NCBI RefSeq assembly: GCF_014207985.1
Contig: NZ_JACHMI010000001.1
Location: 4,137,001-4,201,000 of the forward strand
Reading direction: 5' to 3'
DNA: 64,000 bases
From: Nonomuraea rubra
Lineage (GTDB): Bacteria > Actinomycetota > Actinomycetes > Streptosporangiales > Streptosporangiaceae
Positions 1 to 8,896 of this stretch are shown piece after piece. A model generated the notes under the pieces. The model was given only the letters and a program-made list of their open reading frames with translations, was not told the DNA's origin and made no database searches. The first letter of the stretch is position 1. Every line of letters begins with the position of its first letter. The position numbers were made by a program, and so were the translations under genes.

Positions 1-243
1 TCCGGACCCATCGCCGAGGAATATCCGATAACATCCCCGGCGTTGAGTTACAGGAACACCTGACGTCTCATCACGCGTCTCGCATCGCCTGCGGCCGGTG
101 CCCCGGGTGTGTCCCCCCTCATCTTCACCCCGCCCTCATAGCGGCGGGTGCCCTTGAAACCTCGTGCGGCCTCCGGGGTCGTACGCCCTGGCTCGTCCTT
201 TCGCAGAAGTGACGCGCCACTTCGACGGAAAGGCACGACTTTC

Positions 244-2214
244 GTGACCATGCTTGACGCTGTCATGCCCACGCTCGGCGACACCTCCGCGGCTGCGGAA
301 ACCCCCGCCGGCGAGCCGGGCCCGTCCGAGTTCGAGCTGCTCGGCCTGCCCAAGCCGCTCGTCAACGGGCTGGCCAAGCTGGGCTTCGACAGCCCGTTCC
401 CCATTCAGAGCGCGACGATCCCCGACGTGCTCGCCGGCAACGACGTGCTCGGCCGCGGCCAGACCGGCTCCGGCAAGACGCTCGCGTTCGGCCTGCCCAC
501 CATGGCCCGCATCGCCGGCGTGAGGCCCGCCCCCGGGCATCCCCGCGCGATGATCCTCGTCCCCACCCGTGAGCTCGCCCTCCAGGTGCACGACGCCCTC
601 GAGCCCCTCGGCCGCGGCCTCGGCCTGCGCATGAAGGTCGTCGTCGGCGGCATGTCCATGGGCAAGCAGATCGAGGCGCTGCGGCGCGGCGTGGACGTCG
701 TCATCGCCACCCCGGGCCGCCTCGGCGACCTGATCAGGCAGGGTGAGTGCTCGCTCGGCGACGTCGAGGTGAGCGTGCTCGACGAGGCCGACCACATGTG
801 CGACCTCGGCTTCTTCCCCGTCGTCACCGACCTGCTCGCGCAGACGCCGGCCGACGGGCAGCGGCTGCTGTTCTCCGCCACGCTCGACGGCGACGTCGAC
901 AAGCTGGTGCAGCGCTTCCTCAAGGACCCGATCACGCACTCCGTGGCCCCGGCAACCTCGCCGGTCGACACCATGGAGCACCACGTGATGCAGGTGACGC
1001 GCGACGACAAGTTCGACGTCACGGCCGAGATCGCCAACCGCGAGGGCCGTACCATCATCTTCGTCCGCACCCAGCACGGCGTGGACCGGCTGTGCAAGCA
1101 GCTGGCCAGGGTCGGCGTCAAGGCGGGCGGCCTGCACGGCGGCAAGCGCCAGAACCAGCGCACCCGCATCCTGTCGGAGTTCCGCGAGGGCTCCATCAAC
1201 GTGCTGGTCTGCACGGACGTCGCGGCCCGCGGCATCCACGTCGACAACATCAGCCTGGTGCTGCACGTCGACCCGCCGCAGGACCACAAGAGCTACCTGC
1301 ACAGGGGCGGCCGCACGGCCCGCGCCGGCGAGAAGGGCACGGTCGTCACGCTGGTGCTGCCGAACGAGCGCCGCTCGACCGACGCGCTCACCCGCCGCGC
1401 CGGGATCCACCCGTTCCGCCTGAAGGCCACGCCCGGCCACCCCAGGGTCGCCGAGGTGACCGGGGCCCGCGTGCCGAGCGGCGAGGCCATCCCCGTGTGG
1501 GAGCCGGACGTCCGCAAGCCGCTGCGTCCGCGCCGTGACGGCGGCGGCACGTCCGAGCGCCGCGGGCGCCGGGGCCGCCGCGACTTCGACGGCGAGCGCC
1601 GCCCGCGCCGCCACGACGACGGCGACCGCTCGTTCGACGACCGTCGCCCGCGCAGGCATGAGGACGGGGACCGCCCGTTCGCCGCTGGTGACGACCGTCG
1701 CCCGCGCCGGCACGAGGACGGCGACCGTCCGTTCAGCCCTGCCGGTGAGGACCGCCGGCCGCGCCGGCACGAGGACGGGGACCGCCCGTTCGCCGCCGGT
1801 GACGACCGTCGCCCGCGCAGGCACGGCGAGGGCGAGCGGCCGTTCGGGCGCACGCAGGAGCCGCGCACGTTCGGCGACGACCGCCGCCGTGACGGCAGGG
1901 GGCGCGGAGGCTATCGCTCCGACGACCGTCCCTTCCGCCAGGACGACCGTGGCGGCGACCGTGGTCCCCGCTACAACTCCGACCGTGGCCGCCCGTTCTC
2001 GGGCGACCGTGACCGCGGCTTCCGCGCCGACGACCGCCCGGCGCGCGACGGGTTCCGCTCCGGCGACCGTCCCGCCCGCGACGGGTTCCGCGCCGGTGAC
2101 CGCCCGGCCGGTGACCGCCCGGCCCGTGACGGCTACCGCACCGGTGGCGGCCGCTCGGACGAGCGCGGCAACGGCGGCTTCCGCCGCAACTCCGGCCGCC
2201 GCTTCGAGCGCTGA
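244..2214 (+). CDS. DEAD-box ATP-dependent RNA helicase with repetitive basic tail
   Basis: ATP-dependent RNA unwinding enzyme of superfamily 2, probably acting in ribosome assembly or cold adaptation. Visible motifs, numbered from the GTG at 244: Q-motif region with FPIQSATIP, Walker A GQTGSGKT at about 72-79, PTREL, TPGR, DEAD at about 180-183, SAT, and the second RecA domain with ARGIH and HRGGRTAR. After about residue 420 the protein becomes a roughly 230-residue Arg/Asp/Gly tail, which in this family serves RNA binding. I chose GTG 244 because GGAAAGG lies 10 bases upstream; ATG 250 is possible, and the longer frame from 148 has no ribosome site. A strong intrinsic terminator follows. 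Confidence 0.93.
   Translation: MTMLDAVMPTLGDTSAAAETPAGEPGPSEFELLGLPKPLVNGLAKLGFDSPFPIQSATIPDVLAGNDVLGRGQTGSGKTLAFGLPTMARIAGVRPAPGHPRAMILVPTRELALQVHDALEPLGRGLGLRMKVVVGGMSMGKQIEALRRGVDVVIATPGRLGDLIRQGECSLGDVEVSVLDEADHMCDLGFFPVVTDLLAQTPADGQRLLFSATLDGDVDKLVQRFLKDPITHSVAPATSPVDTMEHHVMQVTRDDKFDVTAEIANREGRTIIFVRTQHGVDRLCKQLARVGVKAGGLHGGKRQNQRTRILSEFREGSINVLVCTDVAARGIHVDNISLVLHVDPPQDHKSYLHRGGRTARAGEKGTVVTLVLPNERRSTDALTRRAGIHPFRLKATPGHPRVAEVTGARVPSGEAIPVWEPDVRKPLRPRRDGGGTSERRGRRGRRDFDGERRPRRHDDGDRSFDDRRPRRHEDGDRPFAAGDDRRPRRHEDGDRPFSPAGEDRRPRRHEDGDRPFAAGDDRRPRRHGEGERPFGRTQEPRTFGDDRRRDGRGRGGYRSDDRPFRQDDRGGDRGPRYNSDRGRPFSGDRDRGFRADDRPARDGFRSGDRPARDGFRAGDRPAGDRPARDGYRTGGGRSDERGNGGFRRNSGRRFER
1597..1845 (+). 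repeat. Tandem in-frame repeats in helicase tail
   Basis: Five consecutive copies of a 39-57 base unit encode variants of DDRRPRRHEDGDRPF separated by AAG or SPAG. The units stay in frame, so unequal exchange would lengthen or shorten the basic tail without breaking the gene. Further degenerate DRPARDGFR-type repeats follow to the stop codon. Confidence 0.85.
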
Positions 2215-2234
2215 CCGGCCGTTCCACCGCTGCC

Positions 2235-2277
2235 CTGCCCGCCGCACCCGTGATGGTGCGGCGGGCAGCGCCGTTTT
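2235..2277 (+). terminator. Intrinsic terminator after helicase gene
   Basis: Perfect 14-base-pair inverted repeat (2235-2248 with 2255-2268), six-base loop, then a short run of T at 2274-2277. It starts 20 bases after the helicase stop codon. Confidence 0.85.
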
Positions 2278-2287
2278 CGGGCGCGGC

Positions 2288-2376
2288 AGATCGGGATCGG
2301 CCGCAGGAGACCGGGAACGGCGGCTGGAGATCGGGAACGGCGCTGAGGATCGGGAACGGCCGCTGGGGATCGGGAA
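2288..2376. repeat. Short direct repeats upstream of the CE7 esterase
   Basis: Four to five head-to-tail copies of a unit of about 20 bases built on GATCGGGAACGGC plus CGCTGG occupy the interval between the terminator and the esterase start. Their phasing is nearly two helical turns. They may be regulator sites or a neutral minisatellite; the sequence does not decide between these. Confidence 0.7.
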
Positions 2377-2421
2377 ACGAACGCGTACCGTGTGGAGCAC
2401 CTGTTCTGTGAGGAGCCCCCC

Positions 2422-3384
2422 ATGTTCGTCGACCTGCCCCTGCCGCAACTGCGCGAGTACCGTCCCGAGCGGGCCGAGCCCGCCGACTTCGACGGCTTCT
2501 GGCGGCGGACGCTCGCCGAGGCCCGCGCCCACGACCTCGCCCCCGAGTTCACCCCCTTCCCGACCGGCCTGACCGTGGCCGAGGTGTTCGACGTGACGTT
2601 CGCCGGGTTCGGCGGGCACCCCATCAAGGGCTGGCTGCTGCTGCCGCGCCACGCCACGGCGCCGGTGCCGTGCGTGGTCGAGTACCAGGGGTACGGCGGC
2701 GGGCGCGGGCTGCCGGTCGACTGGCTGCTGTGGCCCAGCTTCGGGTACGCCGTGCTCGCCATGGACAGCCGCGGCCAGGGCGCCGGCGGGTGGCGGCGCG
2801 GGGACACCGCGGACCCGTACCCCGGCACGGGCCCGCAGACGCCGGGCGTCATGACCAGCGGCATCCACGACCCCGCCGCCTACTACTACCGGCGGCTCTA
2901 CACCGACGCCGTGCGCGCGGTCGAGGCCGCCAGGGCGCATCCGGGGATCGGGCCGGTCGCCGTCGGCGGCGCCAGCCAGGGCGGGGCGATCGCGCTGGCC
3001 GTGTCGGCGCTGGTGCCCGATCTGGCCTGCGCGCTGCTGGACGTGCCGTTCATGTGCCACATCAGGCACGCCACGCAGATCACGCCCGAGTACCCGTACG
3101 CGGAGCTCGCGGCCTACTGCCGGGCGTTCAAGGACCAGGTGGAGCGGGTCTTCGAGACGCTGGCCTACTTCGACGGGGTGAACTTCGCCGCCAGGGCCCG
3201 CACGCCCGCGCTGTTCTCCGTCGGGCTGCAGGACGGGGTCACGCCGCCGTCCACGGTGTTCGCCGCCTACAACCACTACGCGGGCGAGAAGGACATCAGG
3301 GTGTACCCGTACAACGGGCACGAGGGCGGCGAGTCGGCGCATGTCATGGAGCGGGTGGCCAGAGCGAAGAAGGCGCTGGGGTGA
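2422..3384 (+). CDS. CE7 acetyl xylan esterase / cephalosporin-C deacetylase family
   Basis: Cytoplasmic alpha/beta hydrolase removing acetyl groups from xylo-oligosaccharides and similar small esters. The 320 residues match the usual CE7 length. The catalytic triad is recognisable as S185 in GGASQGG, D271 in LQDGVTPP and H300 in NGHEGG. The family's typical N terminus ([15 protein letters not shown]) and the GAGGAG site at 2410-2415 fix the start at ATG 2422 rather than the GTG 30 bases upstream. There is no signal peptide. It stands alone, without a transporter beside it, but fits the plant cell wall theme of the RG-I and galactan loci elsewhere in the window. Confidence 0.9.
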   Translation: MFVDLPLPQLREYRPERAEPADFDGFWRRTLAEARAHDLAPEFTPFPTGLTVAEVFDVTFAGFGGHPIKGWLLLPRHATAPVPCVVEYQGYGGGRGLPVDWLLWPSFGYAVLAMDSRGQGAGGWRRGDTADPYPGTGPQTPGVMTSGIHDPAAYYYRRLYTDAVRAVEAARAHPGIGPVAVGGASQGGAIALAVSALVPDLACALLDVPFMCHIRHATQITPEYPYAELAAYCRAFKDQVERVFETLAYFDGVNFAARARTPALFSVGLQDGVTPPSTVFAAYNHYAGEKDIRVYPYNGHEGGESAHVMERVARAKKALG

Positions 3385-3484
3385 ACAGCCGATGGCGCCG
3401 TCTCGCGTGGCGGACGCCGGGCGGCGCCACCCCATGACGCAGACTAGGCTTAACAGGCACGTCATCCGACCGACGAGAGAGACC

Positions 3485-3748
3485 ATGAAGACCTTCGAAG
3501 AGCTGTTCGCCGAGCTGTCAGAGAAAGCCGCCACCCGGCCCGCGGGCTCGGGCACCGTGGCCGCGCTCGACGCCGGCGTCCATGCCATCGGCAAGAAGGT
3601 CGTCGAGGAGGCCGCCGAGAGCTGGATGGCCGCCGAGTACGAGTCAGACGACAGGGCCGCTGAGGAGATCTCCCAGCTCCTCTACCACGTGCAGGTGCTG
3701 ATGATCGCCAAAGGCATCGGGCTCGACCAGGTCTACAAGCATCTCTAG
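3485..3748 (+). CDS. hisE: Phosphoribosyl-ATP pyrophosphatase HisE
   Basis: Second step of histidine biosynthesis: hydrolyses phosphoribosyl-ATP to phosphoribosyl-AMP and pyrophosphate. At 87 residues it has the usual size of stand-alone actinobacterial HisE. The metal-binding helices are visible as [12 protein letters not shown] and [16 protein letters not shown] 3485 is preceded by a GAGAGA purine stretch. hisG follows 62 bases downstream on the same strand, the usual hisEG pairing in actinomycetes, and a TAGGCT -10-like hexamer lies just upstream at about 3445. Confidence 0.96.
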   Translation: MKTFEELFAELSEKAATRPAGSGTVAALDAGVHAIGKKVVEEAAESWMAAEYESDDRAAEEISQLLYHVQVLMIAKGIGLDQVYKHL

Positions 3749-3810
3749 GGCGCCACGGTGCGCCCGCCACCAGAGATAGCGGAAGGCAGACACACGTAAG
3801 GACCTGAGAC

Positions 3811-4656
3811 ATGCTGCGTCTGGCAGTACCCAACAAGGGCTCGCTCAGCGAGGCCGCCCAAGCCATGCTGAAGGAGGCCGGCTACCGGTCCCGCAGGGAC
3901 AGCAAGGAGCTCGTCGTCGTCGACGACGCCAACGGCTGGGAGCTGTTCTTCCTGCGGCCCCGCGACATCGCGGTCTACGTCGGCGAGGGCACCCTCGACG
4001 TGGGCATCACCGGCAGGGACATGCTGATCGACTCCGGCGCGCCGGTCGAGGAGATCATGTCGCTCGGCTTCGGCGCCTCCACCTTCAGGCTGGCCGCCGC
4101 GGCCGGCACGATGTCGTCGGTGCACGACCTCGACGGCAGGCGCATCGCCACCTCCTACGCCGGCCTGCTCGACAAGTACCTCTCCGACCAGGGCGTCGAC
4201 GCCCGCGTGATCAAGCTCGACGGGGCCGTCGAGACGGCCATCAGGCTCGGCGTGGCCGACGCCGTGGCCGACGTCGTCGAGACCGGCACCACGCTGCGCA
4301 ACGTCGGCCTGGAGGTGTTCGGCGACCCGATCATGAAGTCGGAGGCCGTGCTGATCAGGCGGCAGAGCGCGCCCGACACGCCGGGCGTCGGCCAGCTCGT
4401 CCGCCGCTTCCAGGGCGTCGTGCAGGCCCGCGACTACGTCATGATGGACTACGACATCCGCGCCGAGCGCATCGAGGAGGCCATCGCCCTGACGCCCGGC
4501 ATGGAGGGCCCCACGGTCTCGCCGCTGCACCGCGAGGGCTGGGTCGCCGTGCGTGCCATGGTCCGGCGCAAGGGCCACCAGCAGGTGATGGATCAGCTCT
4601 GGGACATCGGCGCAAGGGCCATCCTGGTCACCGACATCTACGCCTGCCGCCTGTGA
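3811..4656 (+). CDS. hisG: ATP phosphoribosyltransferase HisG (long form)
   Basis: First committed step of histidine synthesis, joining ATP and PRPP. The 281 residues match the long hexameric form, in which the C-terminal ACT-like domain (about 210-281) binds histidine for feedback inhibition. The N terminus MLRLAVPNKGSLSE, the GITGRDML segment and the PRPP-binding stretch ADVVETGTTLR are all present. It forms an operon with hisE directly upstream. A hairpin follows its stop codon. Confidence 0.97.
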   Translation: MLRLAVPNKGSLSEAAQAMLKEAGYRSRRDSKELVVVDDANGWELFFLRPRDIAVYVGEGTLDVGITGRDMLIDSGAPVEEIMSLGFGASTFRLAAAAGTMSSVHDLDGRRIATSYAGLLDKYLSDQGVDARVIKLDGAVETAIRLGVADAVADVVETGTTLRNVGLEVFGDPIMKSEAVLIRRQSAPDTPGVGQLVRRFQGVVQARDYVMMDYDIRAERIEEAIALTPGMEGPTVSPLHREGWVAVRAMVRRKGHQQVMDQLWDIGARAILVTDIYACRL

Positions 4657-4660
4657 GATC

Positions 4661-4689
4661 TGCCCGCTAGGTCACGAGACCGGCGGGCA
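4661..4689 (+). terminator. Hairpin after hisG
   Basis: TGCCCGC at 4661-4667 pairs with GCGGGCA at 4683-4689, and an inner GGTC/GACC extends the stem. It has no U tract, as is common for actinomycete terminators. Confidence 0.55.
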
Positions 4690-4699
4690 TATCCGAACC

Positions 4700-5284
4700 G
4701 TGCGTAACGAAGCGGTCGCCTGGCGTGGTTGTGCCAGGCACATGTGGTTCTTACTCGAACAGGGCAACCGGCGCTGGGCGGCGGGCAAGTCCGCCCACCC
4801 GCACCAGGACCCGCGACGCCGGAGGCAGGTCGCCTCCGGGCAGGAGCCCCGGGCGGTCGTGCTCTCGTGCATCGACTCCCGGGTGCCGCCCGAAGTGGTC
4901 TTCGACGTCGGCCTCGGCGACCTGCTGGTCGTCCGCACCGCCGCCCACACCCTCGACTCCCTCGTCACCGCCGCCGTCCAGTACGGCCCGCAGGATCTGC
5001 GGGCCAGCCTCGTCGTCGTCCTCGGGCACCAGCGCTGCGGCGCGGTCACGGCGGCCGCCCGCGCGTTACGCAGGCGGGTCGTCCTGCCCGGAGAGCTGCC
5101 CGCCATCGTCGCCGCGCTCGAGCCCGCCTACGCCACCGCCAACGGCCGGGTCGAGCCCATGGTCCACGCCCACATCCGCCGGACCGTCTCGCGCCTGAGA
5201 GCCGACCCCCTCCTGCACGGCAGCGCCACCGTCATCGGCGCCTACTACAGTCTGGACACCGGGCTGGTGAGCCGCGTGAGCTGA
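4700..5284 (+). CDS. Beta-class carbonic anhydrase
   Basis: Zinc enzyme interconverting carbon dioxide and bicarbonate. All four metal-site residues of the beta class are present: C57 and D59 with R61 in CIDSR, then H110 and C113 in GHQRCG. At 194 residues it is short but complete. The start is uncertain: GTG 4700 gives this length, while ATG 4742 would begin at MWFLLEQGNRRW, close to the typical family start, but it has no good ribosome site. It appears monocistronic; its stop overlaps a small palindrome TGACAAATGTCA. Confidence 0.9.
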   Translation: MRNEAVAWRGCARHMWFLLEQGNRRWAAGKSAHPHQDPRRRRQVASGQEPRAVVLSCIDSRVPPEVVFDVGLGDLLVVRTAAHTLDSLVTAAVQYGPQDLRASLVVVLGHQRCGAVTAAARALRRRVVLPGELPAIVAALEPAYATANGRVEPMVHAHIRRTVSRLRADPLLHGSATVIGAYYSLDTGLVSRVS

Positions 5285-5354
5285 CAAATGTCACCGCCAG
5301 AAGCGGAGGGAACGCACTGCTGCGGGGCACGGGCCCCGCCCTAGCGTTCAGGAC

Positions 5355-5978
5355 ATGAACGGTATCCGGTTCGACCACGTCAGCAAGCACTACGGGGACG
5401 TGCTCGCCGTGGACGACCTCTCCCTCACCATCGAGCCCGGCACGACCGTGGCCCTGCTCGGCCCCAACGGGGCGGGCAAGTCGACCTCCATCAACCTGCT
5501 GCTCGGCCTCCTGCGGCCCAGCCGGGGCACGATCGCCGTCAACGGGCGTGCCCCGGCCAGGGCTGTCGCGGCCGGCGAGGTGGGCGCCATGCTGCAGGAC
5601 GGCGCGCTCATCCCGGAACTGACCGTCAAGGAGACCGTGGACCTGGTCCGCGGCCTCTACCCGCGCCCGCTCGCCCTGGACGAGGTCCTCTCCCTGGCCG
5701 ACCTGACCGGCCTCGCCGGGCGGCGGGCGAACAAGCTGTCCGGCGGGCAGACGCAGCGGGTCAGGTTCGCCCTGGCGATCGCGGGCGCGCCGCGGGGCCG
5801 TGCTGCGGGCGGCCGGGGTGCACGCCGAGGTCCGGCTGGCGGGCACGCCGCTGCCCGAGCCGCTCGACGGCCTGTTCGCGTGGGGCGTGCGCGAGGGCAC
5901 CACCAACGTCGTACGCCACGCGCGGGCCCGGCGGTGCGAGATCAGGATGACGTACGAGGGCGGCATCGCCATCCTTGA
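5355..5978 (+). pseudogene. Truncated ABC transporter ATPase (deletion remnant)
   Basis: The first 145 or so residues are a good drug/lipid-export type ABC ATPase with Walker A GPNGAGKS at 36-43, a Q-loop region and signature LSGGQ at 128-132. After AIAGAP at about 5792 the family sequence stops: Walker B, D-loop and H-loop are missing and the frame continues into low-complexity Arg/Gly/Ala residues. That tail is the out-of-frame reading of the histidine kinase remnant beginning at about 5794. A normal gene would encode about 300 residues and be followed by a permease and a full kinase. It cannot hydrolyse ATP normally. Confidence 0.88.
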
Positions 5979-6132
5979 GATCATGGACGACGGTGACGGC
6001 GGCGGGCGGCCGTACGAGCAGGGCAGCGGGCTGCGCGGGCTGAGCGAGCGGGTGACGGGCGCGGGCGGCACGGTCACGGCGGGCCCGAGGCCCGGCGGCG
6101 GCCACCGGCTGAGCGTGCGGGTGCCCGCGTGA
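5800..6132 (+). pseudogene. C-terminal fragment of NarL-type sensor histidine kinase
   Basis: The 110-residue frame contains only the HATPase domain of a DesK/NarX-like kinase: the N box [12 protein letters not shown], a G1-like DDGDG segment and the glycine-rich [11 protein letters not shown]. Sensor segments, membrane helices and the HisKA_3 phosphoacceptor are absent. The coding frame extends a few codons upstream of GTG 5800 to the junction with the ABC ATPase fragment. Its last four bases (GTGA) overlap the response-regulator start, so the original kinase-regulator coupling has survived. Confidence 0.88.
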
Positions 6133-6734
6133 TCCGGGTGATCCTGGCCGAGGACCAGGGCATGGTACGTGGCGCGCTGGCCTCCCTGCTGGGCCTCGAA
6201 CCGGACATCGAGGTCGTCGGCGAGGCCGCGAACGGCGACGAGGCGCTGACCGTGGCGGCCGAGACCCGGCCGGACGTGGCGCTGCTCGACATCGAGATGC
6301 CCGGCACGGACGGCCTCACCGCCTGCGCGCGGATCACCGAGCGGGTGCCCGGATGCCGGGTGATGATCCTGACGACGTTCGGGCGGCCCGGTTACCTGCG
6401 TACGGCGATGGAGGCGGGCGCGGTGGCGTTCCTGGTCAAGGACAGCCCGGCCAGGGAGCTGGCGGCGGCCATCCGGCGGGTGCAGGCGGGGGAGCGGGTC
6501 ATCGACCCGGCGCTGGCCGCGGCGGCGCTGAGCGCGGGGCCCAACCCGCTGTCCGGTCGCGAGCGGGACGTGCTCGCCGCGGCGGCGGACGGCTCGACGA
6601 TCGGGGACATCGCGGCGGCGCTGCACCTGTCGGAGGGCACCGTGCGCAACTACCTGTCGTCCGCCATCCAGAAGACGCACGCGCGCAACCGCATCGAGGC
6701 CGTGCGGCGGGCAAAGGCCCAGGGCTGGTTGTAG
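6129..6734 (+). CDS. NarL/LuxR-family response regulator
   Basis: DNA-binding response regulator of 201 residues. The receiver domain has the acidic pocket LAEDQ at the start, the phosphoacceptor D54 in LLDIEMPG, a Thr in ILTTF and Lys in VKD. The LuxR-type helix-turn-helix spans about 138-197 ([27 protein letters not shown]). It resembles DesR-type regulators normally paired with ABC exporters. It is intact, but its own kinase has been reduced to a fragment, so it is now either an orphan phosphorylated by another donor or silent. Confidence 0.93.
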   Translation: MIRVILAEDQGMVRGALASLLGLEPDIEVVGEAANGDEALTVAAETRPDVALLDIEMPGTDGLTACARITERVPGCRVMILTTFGRPGYLRTAMEAGAVAFLVKDSPARELAAAIRRVQAGERVIDPALAAAALSAGPNPLSGRERDVLAAAADGSTIGDIAAALHLSEGTVRNYLSSAIQKTHARNRIEAVRRAKAQGWL

Positions 6735-6780
6735 GCCAGTAGGCGCCTTGTAGGTCAGTAGGTGCCTTGTAGGTCAGTAG
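6729..6780. repeat. Tandem 19-base repeat across two stop codons
   Basis: Two complete and one partial copy of TTGTAGGTCAGTAGGTGCC run from 6729 to 6780. The first copy holds the response-regulator stop (TAG 6732-6734) and the last holds the stop of the convergent gene (TCA 6774-6776). Confidence 0.85.
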
Positions 6781-7559
6781 CGCAGCTCCGCCAGCACCCC
6801 GTAGTGGTCGGAGCCGGGCTCGGGGCCGTCGCCCACCACCTCGCAGCGCACCGGATGCCCCGCGCCGCCCGCCCTCGGCCAGGCGCTGAGCACGTAGTCG
6901 AAGCGCCGGTCGGGATACAGGGCGGGCCGCGCCCACGGGTTGGCGTTGCTCCAGGTGCAGCCGGGGCCGCCGTCGCCCGCGACCTCCCACGCGTCGTAGA
7001 ACACCAGCCCCGGCACGGGGGTGGCGGCGCGGCCGGTCAGCATCCGCATCTCGTCGCTGTCGGGCGGCGCGTTGAAGTCGCCGCACACCAGCGTGGGATG
7101 CCGGCGGGAGGTCACCTCCCGCACGAACGCGGCCAGCGCCCGCACCTGCTCCTGCCGGGCCTGCGAGTCGCCCAGCCGGTAGGCCCCGATCATCACGCTG
7201 AACACCTGTAACGGCCCGCGCGGCCCGTCCAGCTCGCAGAACAGCGCGCGGCCCGGCAGCACGCCGCCCTTCTCCTGCGGCGGGGGCCCGCCCGGCAGCA
7301 GCCGGTCCTCCTGCCGGACGATCGGCCAGCGGGACAGCACCGTCACCGGAGCCCGCGCCGGAAGCGTCGCCGCGTGCTCGTAGCCCAGCCGCTGGCCGGC
7401 CCACTCCTGTAACGCCACCACGTCGGGCGACAGGTCGCGCACCACCTTCTCGATCCGCGCCGCCCGCTCGGCGTACGGGCCCTCCTCGCCCCACACGTTC
7501 CAGGTCAGCACGCGCACGCCGGTGCCGATCAGCGGCCCGTACGGCTCCGCCCCGTTCAT
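6774..7559 (-). CDS. Endonuclease/exonuclease/phosphatase family protein
   Basis: Metal-dependent phosphoesterase of the DNase I-like fold, 261 residues. The family's signature positions are present: N21 in LTWNVWG, E52 in LQEW, GDFNAPPDSDE, RRFDYVLS and the terminal SDHYGVLAEL. No signal peptide is seen. Such proteins act on nucleic acids, phosphoinositides or sphingolipids; the substrate cannot be told here. The start codon overlaps the stop of the aminotransferase gene upstream (ATGA), so the two are translationally coupled. Confidence 0.88.
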   Translation of the reverse strand: MNGAEPYGPLIGTGVRVLTWNVWGEEGPYAERAARIEKVVRDLSPDVVALQEWAGQRLGYEHAATLPARAPVTVLSRWPIVRQEDRLLPGGPPPQEKGGVLPGRALFCELDGPRGPLQVFSVMIGAYRLGDSQARQEQVRALAAFVREVTSRRHPTLVCGDFNAPPDSDEMRMLTGRAATPVPGLVFYDAWEVAGDGGPGCTWSNANPWARPALYPDRRFDYVLSAWPRAGGAGHPVRCEVVGDGPEPGSDHYGVLAELRY

Positions 7560-8842
7560 CCCAGCCCCTCCACCGCCTTGACCGCCTGATCCACCTGCTC
7601 GGGGCCCGTCACGATACTCGTGCCGAAGCGCAGCAGCGAGGGGTTGTACGGTGTCACGCTCGCGATCACCTTGCGCTCCCGCAGCCGCTCCACCGCCTCG
7701 AACGGCTCCATGCCGGCCACCGAGCAGCACACCAGCCCCGCCGACAGGTCGGGAGCCGTGGGGGTGGCGAGCCTGACGTGCGGGATCCCGGCCAGGCCCG
7801 CCTTCAGCCGGGTGGCCAGCTCCTGCGTGCGCGCCCGCACCCGGTCCTTGCCGATCGCCGTCATGAACGCGAACGCCTGTGGCATCGCCCACCGGTGCTC
7901 GAACGCCTTGTACCCGCCCGGGGTGACCAGCTCGGCCGTGGAGGCGCCGGGGGAGCCGCCGTTCTGCCAGGCGTCGAAGGCGGCCTGGCTGAAGCTGGGC
8001 ACGATCGGGGCCACCGCTTCCCAGGCGCGGCCCCACACGATGCCGGTGCCGCGCGGCCCGAACAGCCACTTGTGCGTGCCGCTGGCCAGGAAGTCGCAGC
8101 CCAGGTCCGCCACGCCGTCGGCCATCGCGCCGAACCCGTGCACCCCGTCCACGCACAGCAGCGCCCTGTCGTGCGCGGCGCGGCCCTTGTTCGCCTCGGC
8201 CAGCATGCCGGCGATCTCGCGGACCGGCACGCGCACGCCGGTGCTGGAGTGCACCCAGGTGACGGCGACCACGCGGGTGCGCGGGCCGAGGCCGTCCTTG
8301 ATCGCCGAGACCATGCGGTCGGCCGTGGCGCGGGCCGGGTCGTCGTACAGTCTGACCCTGCGCACCTTGGCGCCCGTGCGTCCCGCCAGCAGCCGCAGGC
8401 CCTCGTGGGTGGCCAGGAAGTCGTGCTCGGTGGTCAGCACGTCCTGGCCGGGGCGCAGGACCAGGCCGGAGTAGAGCAGCGCCAGGCCCATCGTGGTGCT
8501 GTCGGTCAGCGCGATCGTGCCCGGCTCGGTGCCCAGGTAGCGGGCGGCGGCCTCGCGTACGGTCTGGTCGGGGGAGCCGCCGCCGGGCGGCGTGTACTCG
8601 GGGTCGGCGTCCAGCGCGTCGCGGTGCGTCCTGATCGCCTCCCGCACCTGCGCCGGTGCGGGGGCCAGGACGAACGCGGCGAACTGCGCGTACGCCGGGT
8701 CGAGCGTGAACTGGGAACGCACCGAGGCCCAGTCGGCCGGGTCGAAGCTCCTGGGCGGCGGGGACTCGGCGGTGCACGCCGACGCCGCGGCCGGCACGCC
8801 GGCGAGCAGCCCGGCGCCGAGCAGGGCGCGTCTGTTCAGCAT
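7556..8842 (-). CDS. Exported class V aminotransferase (isopenicillin N epimerase-like)
   Basis: PLP enzyme of the class V/cysteine desulfurase-like fold, 428 residues. The PLP lysine is K258 in SGTHKW and the cofactor aspartate lies in CVDGVHG. The N terminus MLNRRALLGAGLLAGVPAAASAC reads as a twin-arginine signal with a lipoprotein-like cleavage site at C23. A folded, cofactor-loaded enzyme carried by the Tat route is consistent with this. The start at 8842 fits the signal. Its substrate is unknown; the coupled downstream phosphoesterase may act in the same pathway. Confidence 0.87.
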   Translation of the reverse strand: MLNRRALLGAGLLAGVPAAASACTAESPPPRSFDPADWASVRSQFTLDPAYAQFAAFVLAPAPAQVREAIRTHRDALDADPEYTPPGGGSPDQTVREAAARYLGTEPGTIALTDSTTMGLALLYSGLVLRPGQDVLTTEHDFLATHEGLRLLAGRTGAKVRRVRLYDDPARATADRMVSAIKDGLGPRTRVVAVTWVHSSTGVRVPVREIAGMLAEANKGRAAHDRALLCVDGVHGFGAMADGVADLGCDFLASGTHKWLFGPRGTGIVWGRAWEAVAPIVPSFSQAAFDAWQNGGSPGASTAELVTPGGYKAFEHRWAMPQAFAFMTAIGKDRVRARTQELATRLKAGLAGIPHVRLATPTAPDLSAGLVCCSVAGMEPFEAVERLRERKVIASVTPYNPSLLRFGTSIVTGPEQVDQAVKAVEGLG

Positions 8843-8896
8843 GCTCCGCTTCCTACCCGCCCGGGCGCGTCCGCCATGCCTCGCGTCCCGCGGACG

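Noticed and set aside
136..3594. Minus-strand open frame of 1152 codons opposite the helicase and esterase genes
   Set aside because: It is a GC-skew shadow: Arg/Ala/Gly/His-rich without domains, while the plus strand has two well-identified genes.
5282..5293. Palindrome TGACAAATGTCA as operator for the response regulator
   Set aside because: Short, overlaps the carbonic anhydrase stop, and the target transporter is broken; too weak to call.
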